Assembly: GCA_945901195.1 (NCBI GenBank)
Contig: CAMDKB010000041.1
Coordinates: 1 to 15,656 of the forward strand
Direction: 5' to 3'
Origin: Rhizobium sp. Q54
GTDB taxonomy: Bacteria > Pseudomonadota > Alphaproteobacteria > Rhizobiales > Beijerinckiaceae
Length of the DNA stretch: 15,656 nt
Of the stretch, positions 7,176-14,041 are shown one piece after another. A program made the translations under genes and the position numbers. Under the pieces are notes generated by a model that was not told where the DNA came from, did not search any database, and saw only the letters and a list, made by a program, of their open reading frames with translations. Numbering within the stretch: the stretch's first letter is position 1; every line of letters starts with the position of its first letter.

Positions 7176-9229
7176 GAAGCGGCTCCGGTGCAGTCGATGA
7201 GGATTTCGCCCAATGCGCCAATCGTGAAATGATCATGAGGGCCAATGATTGTTGTCGATCCATATTCCTCGATCACGGCAGGACCATCCGCACTGAAGCC
7301 AGACGCGAGCGAGGCACGGTGATAAATGCGGGTCATGAGTCTGCCGCGCGCTTCAGCAAAATAAACAGGCCGCGACGCAGCCTCGATGGCGCTACCACCT
7401 GCAACGCGTTGCGAAATATTGGAAATGGCCGGTCCGGGCAGCGGGGCAGAGGCCACCGAATGAAGCCCCACCAGTTCCACCGGCAGGCCCGTTTGCGCAT
7501 GGCCGTAGCGCGCGCGATAGACCTGTTCGAAATTGTCCTGCAGTTCGGGCGCATTTGCAGCCATGGGGGTGCGCACGGAATGCATCTGCCCCTTGTAACG
7601 TAATTCGGCAAAGCGCTGGAACTGAGGTGTTCCCGCGCCGGGCTCCTGCTTCAGTGTGGCTGTTGCCTGCGCTTCCGCGTCAGCGAACCATGCATCGGTG
7701 ATGACGAATGCGGAAGCATCGAGGTCGCGCAGGATCGTGGTGCTTTCATCGACGCGCGCATCTGCCAGCAACATGCCAGTGGCTGCGAAATTCCCGGGTT
7801 CTGGCGGGATGACGACACGGGGAATATGCAGCTCACGCGCCAATGCTGAAGCGTGTAGCGGGCCCGCGCCGCCATAGGCGATCAGCGTGAAATCACGCGG
7901 ATCATAACCCCGTTCGATGCTGATCTGCTTGACCGCGCCGGACATGGTGAGCAGGGCAATCTGCAACACTCCATTGGCGGCGCTGTCGAGGCCGGTATCC
8001 CCTGCAAGGCCAAAAGGCCCGGCTATCTTGTTGCCCATTGCAGCGCGTGCGGCTGCGGCGTCCAGTTTCATCTCGCCGCCGAGGAAAGCGTCTGCATCAA
8101 GACGGCCAAGCACGATGTTGGCGTCTGTCACGGTTGGATTTTCACCGCCACGTCCGTAGCAAACCGGCCCCGGCTCGGAGCCTGCGCTTTGCGGGCCGAC
8201 CTGCAGTCTGTTCTGAGTGTCGAGCCAGGCGATGGAGCCCCCGCCCGCGCTGACTTCCACGATATCGACGACAGCAGCGCGCACGGGAAAGCCATAGGCA
8301 TAGCCGCCTACATAATAGATGGATTTCACATCGAAACGGCCGTGATCGACCAATGCGCATTTGGCCGTCGTGCCGCCCATGTCGAAGGCGATGGCGCGTT
8401 CGATGCCAAGTTGTCCTGCCAGCGCCGCAGCGCCTATGCAGCCGGCAACAGGGCCGGATTCGATCAACGCAACCGGCCTTTCCGACGCGCGTTCGGCAGA
8501 CAACAGGCCGCCGCTCGAAGCCATCAACAACAGGCTGCCCGAAAACCCGCGCTCGCCAAACCGGCTTTCGAGCCGCCGGATGTAAGCCCCGACCTGCGGA
8601 CCGACAAAGGCATTGGCGACTGCCGTGGACGTGCGCTCATATTCGAACCATTCGCGTGAAAGGTCTGCGCCGGATGTCACGAAGACGCCGGGCAATTGGG
8701 CGCGCAGCTCTTCGACCGCAGCTTTCTCGTGCGCTGGATTCGCATAAGAATTGATGAAGGAAATCGCGATGGCTTCGATGCCGCCGTCCCGCGCCCGCCG
8801 GGCGATATCTGCCAGCGCCGCCAGGTCCAACGGTTCGATCTCTTCGCCCCCGGCTTCCATGCGTCCGCCGCATTCGAGCCGCCATTCGCGTGTGACAAGG
8901 GGCGCCTCGCGCCGGTAGCCCAGATCAAACGGAACCGGCCTGTTGCCGCGCCCCGCCTCTATGATGTCGCGGAACCCTTTATTGGTGACGAGCATGGTCT
9001 TCGCGCCGCGCCTTTGCAGCAGCGCGTTGATGACAAGCGTCGTCCCGTGTTTGAACATGGCTGCATCGGCCAGCGAAAGGCCGGTGCGTTCAAGGCAGGC
9101 GGCGATCCCCTCGACAAGATCCCCGTAAGTGGTCGGGCTCTTGGCATAGGAGACCTGCCCTGTCTCAGTGTCGTAGGCGGCGAGATCTGTAAACGTGCCG
9201 CCCGTGTCGACTGCGAGAATGAGTGGCAT
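7172..9229 (-). CDS. Hydantoinase A/oxoprolinase-type ATP-dependent subunit (HyuA-like)
   Basis: This 685-residue subunit belongs to the HyuA family with an actin/acetate-kinase-like ATP site. It phosphorylates or activates the substrate for the partner HyuB. Motifs in order: LAVDTGGTFTDL (5-16), KHGTTLVINALL (60-71), FDMGGTTAK (282-290, the second phosphate loop), EVSAGGGSIAW (325-335), GPQSAGSEPGPVCYGRGG (345-362) and AYGGAGPLHA (451-460), then the C-terminal domain to residue 685. Length fits single HyuA subunits of about 680-720 residues. ATG 9229 starts directly at the conserved N-terminus; an upstream TTG at 9253 would add eight residues. It begins 4 nt after the hydrolase stop and overlaps hyuB by 4 nt. 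No third subunit of the acetone carboxylase type is nearby, which favours an amidohydrolase role over carboxylation (inference). Confidence 0.93.
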   Translation of the reverse strand: MPLILAVDTGGTFTDLAAYDTETGQVSYAKSPTTYGDLVEGIAACLERTGLSLADAAMFKHGTTLVINALLQRRGAKTMLVTNKGFRDIIEAGRGNRPVPFDLGYRREAPLVTREWRLECGGRMEAGGEEIEPLDLAALADIARRARDGGIEAIAISFINSYANPAHEKAAVEELRAQLPGVFVTSGADLSREWFEYERTSTAVANAFVGPQVGAYIRRLESRFGERGFSGSLLLMASSGGLLSAERASERPVALIESGPVAGCIGAAALAGQLGIERAIAFDMGGTTAKCALVDHGRFDVKSIYYVGGYAYGFPVRAAVVDIVEVSAGGGSIAWLDTQNRLQVGPQSAGSEPGPVCYGRGGENPTVTDANIVLGRLDADAFLGGEMKLDAAAARAAMGNKIAGPFGLAGDTGLDSAANGVLQIALLTMSGAVKQISIERGYDPRDFTLIAYGGAGPLHASALARELHIPRVVIPPEPGNFAATGMLLADARVDESTTILRDLDASAFVITDAWFADAEAQATATLKQEPGAGTPQFQRFAELRYKGQMHSVRTPMAANAPELQDNFEQVYRARYGHAQTGLPVELVGLHSVASAPLPGPAISNISQRVAGGSAIEAASRPVYFAEARGRLMTRIYHRASLASGFSADGPAVIEEYGSTTIIGPHDHFTIGALGEILIDCTGAAS

Positions 9230-9233
9230 TCGA

Positions 9234-10082
9234 TTATGCCGTTCCCGCTTCAACCTTTTTCATAAGCGTGACAAAGGTCGCCACGATCTCCGGTTCCAGA
9301 GGGGCCCATTGATCGTAGGGCTGCAGATCCACATCCTGATCGGTGATGGGAAGTTGATGCAGGATGCTGCCGGCGATCAATGCATGCGCGGCGCGGCCGG
9401 CGCTGGAATTGTGCGTCTTGTCGTTGCCGGGGATGACAACTGCGGGCACTTTGATGGAACGCAACTGCGCCTCGGTGACGCCCATGATCGGCGAACCTTT
9501 GTTGGCCGTGAAAATGTCGAGCCAATGATTCATTTGCGCAATATAGGCTTTGGGGTCCATCGCCATCAGCCGGTCTTTGTTGCCGGGGTTGGCGGCAATG
9601 CGTTCGCGATATTGCTCGGTGTCGCAGACGGCCGCCATGCCGCCCTGTTCGGCAGCCTTGATATATTGGCCATAATAATTCTCTGGCAGCCGGGCCTCCG
9701 GATGCGGACCGCCGGTGATGCGGAATAGCAGCAGCGCCTTCACAGCATCGGGATGGCGCAGATAAAACAGGATCGACGTGCGCGCGCCAGAGGACGACCC
9801 GCCGATGAAGGCCGGCTTTTCGCCCAATTGGCCGAGCAATTCATAGAGATCATCGGTCCAGATTGCTTCTTCGCCGTCTTCACCTTCGATCAGCACGTCT
9901 GAGGCGCCGGTGTTGCGGCGATCATGCAGGAGGACGCGATAGCCCTCGGCGGCTACCTTTTGGGCCAATGGAACGAATTCGTCATGGCCACGGCGGCCGC
10001 CGGTGATCAGGGCGACCATCGGGCCTTTTTCGCCGTAAATGGCGTAACGGATATTGACGCCGCGGACTTTGGCAATCGGCAT
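9234..10082 (-). CDS. Alpha/beta-hydrolase-fold protein, first gene of the Hyu operon
   Basis: This 282-residue protein has the alpha/beta-hydrolase fold and no signal peptide. It shows an oxyanion-type loop ITGGRRGHDEF (26-36), the strand-turn VLLHDRRNTGASDV (50-63), the nucleophile elbow GSSSG with S97, and the acid strand VVIPGNDKTHN with D221. After the last core strand (SILHQLPI), where the catalytic His normally lies, the sequence is TDQDVDLQPYDQW with no His; H224 next to the acid is the only near candidate. It may hydrolyse an ester or amide intermediate before or after HyuAB acts, but the substrate cannot be read from sequence. ATG 10082 has GGAGG 5 nt upstream; an open frame to 10166 is unsupported. 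It heads a three-gene operon with hyuA 4 nt downstream and is divergent from pyrC. Confidence 0.88.
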   Translation of the reverse strand: MPIAKVRGVNIRYAIYGEKGPMVALITGGRRGHDEFVPLAQKVAAEGYRVLLHDRRNTGASDVLIEGEDGEEAIWTDDLYELLGQLGEKPAFIGGSSSGARTSILFYLRHPDAVKALLLFRITGGPHPEARLPENYYGQYIKAAEQGGMAAVCDTEQYRERIAANPGNKDRLMAMDPKAYIAQMNHWLDIFTANKGSPIMGVTEAQLRSIKVPAVVIPGNDKTHNSSAGRAAHALIAGSILHQLPITDQDVDLQPYDQWAPLEPEIVATFVTLMKKVEAGTA

Positions 10083-10224
10083 GTATTCCTCCCGTTCGGA
10101 TGCCCGCTGATCGGACGCTGGATGTTGATCTCTGTCTACCAAACTTTGCCGTCCCGGCGCCAGCATGATTCACGCAGCGACCCCCGATCAGGAATTGTCA
10201 TCCTCGAAAAATGCGTAGCATTTC

Positions 10225-10263
10225 TCCGGGATCGCAGGCATGAAATACTCCAGCGATCCCGGA
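10225..10263 (+). promoter_or_regulatory. Strong inverted repeat in the pyrC leader
   Basis: TCCGGGATCGC (10225-10235) and GCGATCCCGGA (10253-10263) are perfect 11-bp complements around a 17-nt loop. Just upstream is a smaller perfect hairpin, AAATGC-GTA-GCATTT (10209-10223). Downstream, directly before the pyrC ribosome binding site, lies the palindrome GTGAG-GA-CTCAC (10282-10293). No T-run follows the large stem. It could be an operator, an mRNA leader structure, or a REP-like repeat. The Shine-Dalgarno itself is outside the large stem. Confidence 0.4.
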
Positions 10264-10305
10264 TTGCCTTCGGCGTGCGGGGTGAGGACTCACAAGGACA
10301 TTCGC

Positions 10306-11340
10306 ATGCAGGAAATCACCATCAGGCGGCCAGACGACTGGCATGTTCACTTGCGGGATGGCAGCGTGTTGCGTGAGGTTGTGCCTTACACGGCCCGCAT
10401 GTTCGGTCGCGCTATCGTGATGCCCAATCTCGCGCTACCGGTCACCACTACGGCGCTGGCCAAAGCCTATCGCGACCGCATTCGCGCCGCCATTCCTGCA
10501 GGCGTCAAATTTACGCCCCTTATGACCTGCTACCTTTCGGATGACACGGATTCTGCTGATCTGGTGCAGGGATATCACGATGGCGTCTTCACGGCGGCCA
10601 AGCTTTATCCGGCCCATGCGACAACCAATTCCCACTTTGGCGTCACGTCCATTGACCGCATCTACCCGGTGCTTGAAGCCATGGCGGAAGCCGGGATTCC
10701 CCTGCTGGCGCATGGCGAACTGACGCGTAGCCAGGTCGATATATTTGATCGTGAAAAGGGGTTCATCGACGAAGTGCTTGTGCCCGTTCTGGCCCGTATT
10801 CCAAAGTTGCGCATCGTGCTTGAGCATATCACGACAACAGAAGGCGTTGACGTGGTGCGCGCCCATCCAGACCGCGTGGCCGCGACGATCACGCCACAGC
10901 ACCTGCTCTACAATCGCAATGCTCTGTTTCAGGGCGGGCTGCGCCCACATATGTACTGCCTTCCGGTTCTCAAGCGTGAAGCGCACCAGCTTGCCTTGCG
11001 CAAGGCTGCGACCTCAGGTGAGAAAACTTTCTTTCTGGGCACCGATTCCGCACCGCATCTGCGGCATTTGAAAGAGGCGGCATGTGGCTGCGCTGGAGTT
11101 TTCAGTGCGCCGGTGGCGGTTCAAGCTTATTTGCGCGTGTTCGATGAAGAAAACGCGCTCGATAAATTCGAGGCTTTCGCCAGCCTCAATGGGCCAGCTT
11201 TCTATGGCCTGCCGCCTCATGAAGAGCGCGTGACCTATCGCCGGCAGCAGCCATTTTCGCCCGCGCCTGTCCGCATCGGAGAGGAAGGCGAGATCGTCTC
11301 GCTGTTCGATGGAGAAAATGTTGAATGGGTGACGGCGTAA
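10306..11340 (+). CDS. pyrC: Dihydroorotase, class II (PyrC)
   Basis: Dihydroorotase closes N-carbamoyl-aspartate to dihydroorotate, step three of pyrimidine synthesis, in the cytosol. This 344-residue protein matches the E. coli-type homodimeric enzyme. Its zinc and active-site residues are H13 and H15 (WHVHLRDG), carboxylated K99 (AAKLYPA), H136 (LAHGE), H174 (LEHITT) and D247 (GTDSAPH), each shifted by exactly 3 from E. coli H16, H18, K102, H139, H177 and D250. Substrate-binding TTNSHFGV and the LLYNRN and RPHMYCLPVLK stretches are also present. ATG 10306 is chosen because AAGGA lies 7 nt upstream and the motif spacing fits; an in-frame ATG at 10240 would run through the leader inverted repeat and is rejected. 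The gene is divergent from the hydrolase operon and convergent with the EamA gene, 12 nt away. Confidence 0.96.
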   Translation: MQEITIRRPDDWHVHLRDGSVLREVVPYTARMFGRAIVMPNLALPVTTTALAKAYRDRIRAAIPAGVKFTPLMTCYLSDDTDSADLVQGYHDGVFTAAKLYPAHATTNSHFGVTSIDRIYPVLEAMAEAGIPLLAHGELTRSQVDIFDREKGFIDEVLVPVLARIPKLRIVLEHITTTEGVDVVRAHPDRVAATITPQHLLYNRNALFQGGLRPHMYCLPVLKREAHQLALRKAATSGEKTFFLGTDSAPHLRHLKEAACGCAGVFSAPVAVQAYLRVFDEENALDKFEAFASLNGPAFYGLPPHEERVTYRRQQPFSPAPVRIGEEGEIVSLFDGENVEWVTA

Positions 11341-11352
11341 CTTCGCGCCGCC

Positions 11353-12294
11353 TTAATGCGCACCCTGGCGCGAGGTTATGAATATGCCAGTCGCCACAAG
11401 CGCCGCGCCGACAAAGTGATGAAACGCCAGGGCCTCACCGAGAAACAGAATGGCGAGGATAACGGTAAATACCGGTATCAAATGCAGATATAACGCAGCG
11501 CGCGTCACACCCATGAGCGTAATGCCGCGATTCCAGAGCAATGTCGCGATCACGCTTGAAAAGATCGCCAGCAGGATGATGGTCGATACAGTCAGCGTGG
11601 TTGCCTTGAATGCACGAAACATCGCCGCTTCGATCAGATAAAGCGGCAGGATGAACAGGGAGCCAAACGCGATGAGCATGAAGACGAGCGCCCGCGAGTC
11701 GATGCTGCGTGGTACTTTTCTCAGGAACACCGCATAAAGCGCCCAGAACGCATAGGCGACGGTGACGATGAGATCTCCTATATTCAACTCGAGTTTTAGC
11801 AGCCGGTCGAGGGAGCCATCGGAAATCAGAAACAGGACACCCGCCAGGGACAAGGCGACGCCGAAGGCCTGAACACCCGTGAATTTGTCGCGAAAGATGA
11901 GCGCCGCGAAAATAATAATGAAAACGGGTTCGACCGAATTTATGACCGCGCCGTTAATCGCGGTCGTGTATTGCATGGCGAGAAACAACAGCGCGTTGCC
12001 ACCAACCCACAGCAGGGCGGCCTGCATGGCCAGAAGGCCCATATTGGCGCGAATCAGAGCCCATTGCGCAATGAGCGGCTTGATCGCGAACGGCAGCAGG
12101 ATCAGGCAGGATGCCAGATTGCGCCAGAACGCCAGGCCCATGGGCGGAGCATCATCCCGCAAGTAGCGCACGACAATAGTCGTCGCACCCCAGCAGAACA
12201 TGGCGCACACGACCGCAAGCACAGGCGAAGCTATAAACGCCAGCAGCGGGGAGGCCGGCCTGCCGCCCGAGGCCGTTTCAGTTTGTTGCGTCAT
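11353..12294 (-). CDS. EamA/DMT-family membrane transporter
   Basis: This 313-residue integral membrane protein has about ten hydrophobic segments arranged as two EamA repeats (about residues 22-158 and 172-307). Typical features are FCWGATTIVVRY in the first helix, INSVEPVFIIIFAALIFRDK at the end of repeat one, and HLIPVFTVILAILFLGEAL (271-289) at the matching place in repeat two. Family members export amino acids or other metabolites; the substrate cannot be inferred. ATG 12294 is the only Met before the first helix, and the Shine-Dalgarno is weak (GGAAAAGATC some distance upstream). It is monocistronic in this window: convergent with pyrC (12-nt gap, no clear terminator) and divergent from the TRAP operon, with which it shares a 196-nt control region. 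Confidence 0.9.
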   Translation of the reverse strand: MTQQTETASGGRPASPLLAFIASPVLAVVCAMFCWGATTIVVRYLRDDAPPMGLAFWRNLASCLILLPFAIKPLIAQWALIRANMGLLAMQAALLWVGGNALLFLAMQYTTAINGAVINSVEPVFIIIFAALIFRDKFTGVQAFGVALSLAGVLFLISDGSLDRLLKLELNIGDLIVTVAYAFWALYAVFLRKVPRSIDSRALVFMLIAFGSLFILPLYLIEAAMFRAFKATTLTVSTIILLAIFSSVIATLLWNRGITLMGVTRAALYLHLIPVFTVILAILFLGEALAFHHFVGAALVATGIFITSRQGAH

Positions 12295-12398
12295 GGGATC
12301 TGATCTTTTCCGGGACGGCGTTGCCGTGAACGTGTGCGCGCTTTTAGCCAGCGTATGCAGGTGCGTCCAGTTTTGAGTCTACGGGCCGGGGAGGACAG

Positions 12399-12578
12399 AT
12401 GCTTGCGCATGAGCGAAAGCCGGTTAAACTCTCTCAAACAAAATTAAACGTCAGCGTGAGCCGCCAGGCGTTCATCAGGGAGGGTAATACATGGGAAATG
12501 AATTCAGCCGCTCACTTATGGCCGCTGGTCTGGTTCTGGGCATGGCAGGCCCGGCATCCGCGCAGCAATTCACGATGA
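12399..12578 (+). CDS. Possible 59-codon upstream ORF overlapping dctP start
   Basis: ATG 12399 follows a near-ideal GGGGAGG by 4 nt and opens a 59-codon frame that runs past the dctP start in another frame and ends at TGA 12576-12578. The peptide starts MLAHERKPVKLSQTKLN and has no recognised domain; its second half is Trp-rich (about residues 32-50), as expected for an out-of-frame reading of the dctP signal peptide. Only the ribosome binding site argues for translation. It could couple or dampen dctP translation, or be chance. Confidence 0.18.
   Translation: MLAHERKPVKLSQTKLNVSVSRQAFIREGNTWEMNSAAHLWPLVWFWAWQARHPRSNSR
12424..12449. promoter_or_regulatory. TTAAAC direct repeats upstream of the TRAP operon
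   Basis: TTAAAC occurs at 12424-12429 and again at 12444-12449, exactly 20 bp apart (about two helical turns), in a locally AT-rich patch of an otherwise GC-rich gap, 42 nt before the dctP start. This is a plausible regulator or promoter site. I see no clean -35/-10 pair, and nothing else definable in 12295-12490 apart from the upstream ORF listed separately. Confidence 0.2.
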
Positions 12579-13495
12579 AATTGTCCCTGCCAACGATCAA
12601 TGACGTGAGCCACGAATGGATGAAGGCCTTCAAGGCCTCTGTAGAGGATCGCACCAAGGGAAAAGTGAAGGTCGAAATCTATCCGTCGAACCAATTGGGG
12701 CAGATACCCGCAACAGTCGATGGCGTATCCATGGGGACCATCGAGGCGACTTTTCCGGCCATAGGCTTTTTTGTCGGCCTTGAGCCGCGGTTCCAGACCC
12801 TCGACACGGCCGGACTTTTCGATAGCATCGAGCACGGACAGAAGGTGTTCAACGACCCGGAAATTCGGGCACGCATTGCAACATTTGGCGAATCCAAAGG
12901 GGTCGAGCCGCTTTTGACCTATCTTAATGGTCACCTGATGATCGTCTCGACAAAACCGATCCGCACTATTGGTGATCTGAAAGGCATGAAAATCCGGACT
13001 GCGGGCGGCACTGCGTTGCATAACGATCCTTTGCGATCGCTTGGCGCATCACCCCTCTCGATGCCGCTTGGCGAAGTGCTGCCGGCGCTGCAGAACCGGG
13101 CCATTGATGGGGCCACGGCAATCCATGCGGTCTTCATCCCGTTCAAATATTATGATGTGGCCAAGACCGCTACCTATGTGCCCGGCAGCTATGTCGTGGC
13201 GGCTGGTCTGGTCAATCGTCGCTGGATGAAATCACTTGGGCCAGAACTTGAGGGCATTGTCCGCGAGGAAGCCAGGCGGCATGAAACCTTGTTTTCCACA
13301 CGTGGGGTCGAAGACAACAAGCGGTTAGGTGAAGCCTGGACGAAGAACGGAGGCGAGAATATTACGCTGGCGCTCGAAGACGCCAAGAAATATCTCGAAG
13401 CGGTGGCCAGCGTAGTCCCCAAAGTCACAGCGTCGAATCCAAAATTCAAGGAGGACTACGACGCCTTCGTCGCTGCAGCGAAAAAATATCGCTAG
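12491..13495 (+). CDS. dctP: TRAP transporter solute-binding protein (DctP family)
   Basis: This 334-residue protein is the periplasmic solute receptor of the TRAP system encoded downstream. A signal peptide is clear: SRSLMAAGLVLGMAGPASA, with likely cleavage after A24 (ASA-QQ). The mature protein shows DctP-family features: HEWMKAFKASVEDRTKGKVKVEIYP near 41-65 (read in pieces), NQLGQ (67-71), LKGMKIRTAGG (163-173) with R169 at the place of the Arg that salt-bridges a solute carboxylate in most family members, and the hinge LPALQNRAIDGA (198-209). The solute is therefore probably an organic acid, identity unknown. ATG 12491 has GGGAGGG 6 nt upstream, one of the strongest sites in the window. 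It is followed by dctQ after 36 nt, and the whole set reads as one operon. Confidence 0.93.
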   Translation: MGNEFSRSLMAAGLVLGMAGPASAQQFTMKLSLPTINDVSHEWMKAFKASVEDRTKGKVKVEIYPSNQLGQIPATVDGVSMGTIEATFPAIGFFVGLEPRFQTLDTAGLFDSIEHGQKVFNDPEIRARIATFGESKGVEPLLTYLNGHLMIVSTKPIRTIGDLKGMKIRTAGGTALHNDPLRSLGASPLSMPLGEVLPALQNRAIDGATAIHAVFIPFKYYDVAKTATYVPGSYVVAAGLVNRRWMKSLGPELEGIVREEARRHETLFSTRGVEDNKRLGEAWTKNGGENITLALEDAKKYLEAVASVVPKVTASNPKFKEDYDAFVAAAKKYR

Positions 13496-13531
13496 CCGGA
13501 AGTTCAAGGCTGGGACAGCGGAGGGGAACCA

Positions 13532-14041
13532 ATGGTTGACCGTTTGATTGATCGCGCCGCGCGGGCGCTGGAACTCGCGCTGGCCGTAGCGTTTCTCTTT
13601 GCTGTCTTGCTGAACTTCACCAATGTCGTCGGGCGTTATATTTTTGGCACCTCGATCCTCTGGGCCGACGAAATTCAGATTTTCATCATGATCGCGGTCA
13701 CGTTTTTAGGCGCTGCCATCGTCACCTGGCGCAATGCGCATTTGCGGATGGACGCGCTGGCGCGCCTCTTTTCCCCAAATATCCGCACAGCCTTGCGCGC
13801 GATCGAACTCCTGACCATGCTGGTATTGTGCGGTTTCGTATTTTTCAACTCCCAGGATTTCACCTGGCGCACTTATGATCTGGGGCGGCTGAGCGACGCG
13901 GCCCATACGCCCATGTGGATTCCACACGGCTCACTGACACTAGGATTTGGGCTGATATTTCTGGTCTGTCTTTGGCAGGCCTACAGGGAAATAAGGCCCA
14001 CGCCTGCATCAGGTCAGACGAGCGAGGGGATGGGCTTATGA
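13532..14041 (+). CDS. dctQ: TRAP transporter small permease (DctQ family)
   Basis: This 169-residue inner membrane protein with four predicted helices (about 13-35, 46-66, 88-107 and 132-150) is the DctQ-type small subunit that pairs with DctM to drive sodium- or proton-coupled uptake. Family marks are NFTNVVGRYIFG (28-39), WADEIQIF (44-51) and the loop WRNAHLRMD (66-74), which is nearly invariant in DctQ proteins. ATG 13532 has GGAGGGG 5 nt upstream. Its TGA stop overlaps the dctM start in the sequence ATGA (14038-14041), so the two subunits are translationally coupled. Confidence 0.93.
   Translation: MVDRLIDRAARALELALAVAFLFAVLLNFTNVVGRYIFGTSILWADEIQIFIMIAVTFLGAAIVTWRNAHLRMDALARLFSPNIRTALRAIELLTMLVLCGFVFFNSQDFTWRTYDLGRLSDAAHTPMWIPHGSLTLGFGLIFLVCLWQAYREIRPTPASGQTSEGMGL

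Noticed and set aside
5415..9229. HyuA-HyuB as acetone or acetophenone carboxylase subunits
   Set aside because: Those enzymes have extra subunits encoded alongside, and none is adjacent. The first operon gene is a hydrolase instead. A carboxylase role is unlikely but not excluded.
10131..10143. TCTGTCTACCAAA as a GntR/FadR-type operator for the hydrolase operon
   Set aside because: Only the GT-N2-AC core is symmetric and the spacing does not match the FadR-type consensus, so it is too weak to call.
10240..10305. Upstream in-frame ATG for pyrC adding 22 residues
   Set aside because: It has no ribosome binding site, would encode the inverted repeat, and the residue offset to E. coli PyrC fits the start at 10306.
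11338..11370. Terminator between convergent pyrC and the EamA gene
   Set aside because: The gap is 12 nt. GGCG...CGCC complementarity is only 4 bp and there is no T-run on either strand.
12399..12520. Frameshifted Tat-like N-terminus for dctP (SRQAF in the upstream frame)
   Set aside because: The dctP frame already has a complete Sec signal peptide with an ideal ribosome binding site. The SRQAF run is not followed by a hydrophobic core in its own frame.
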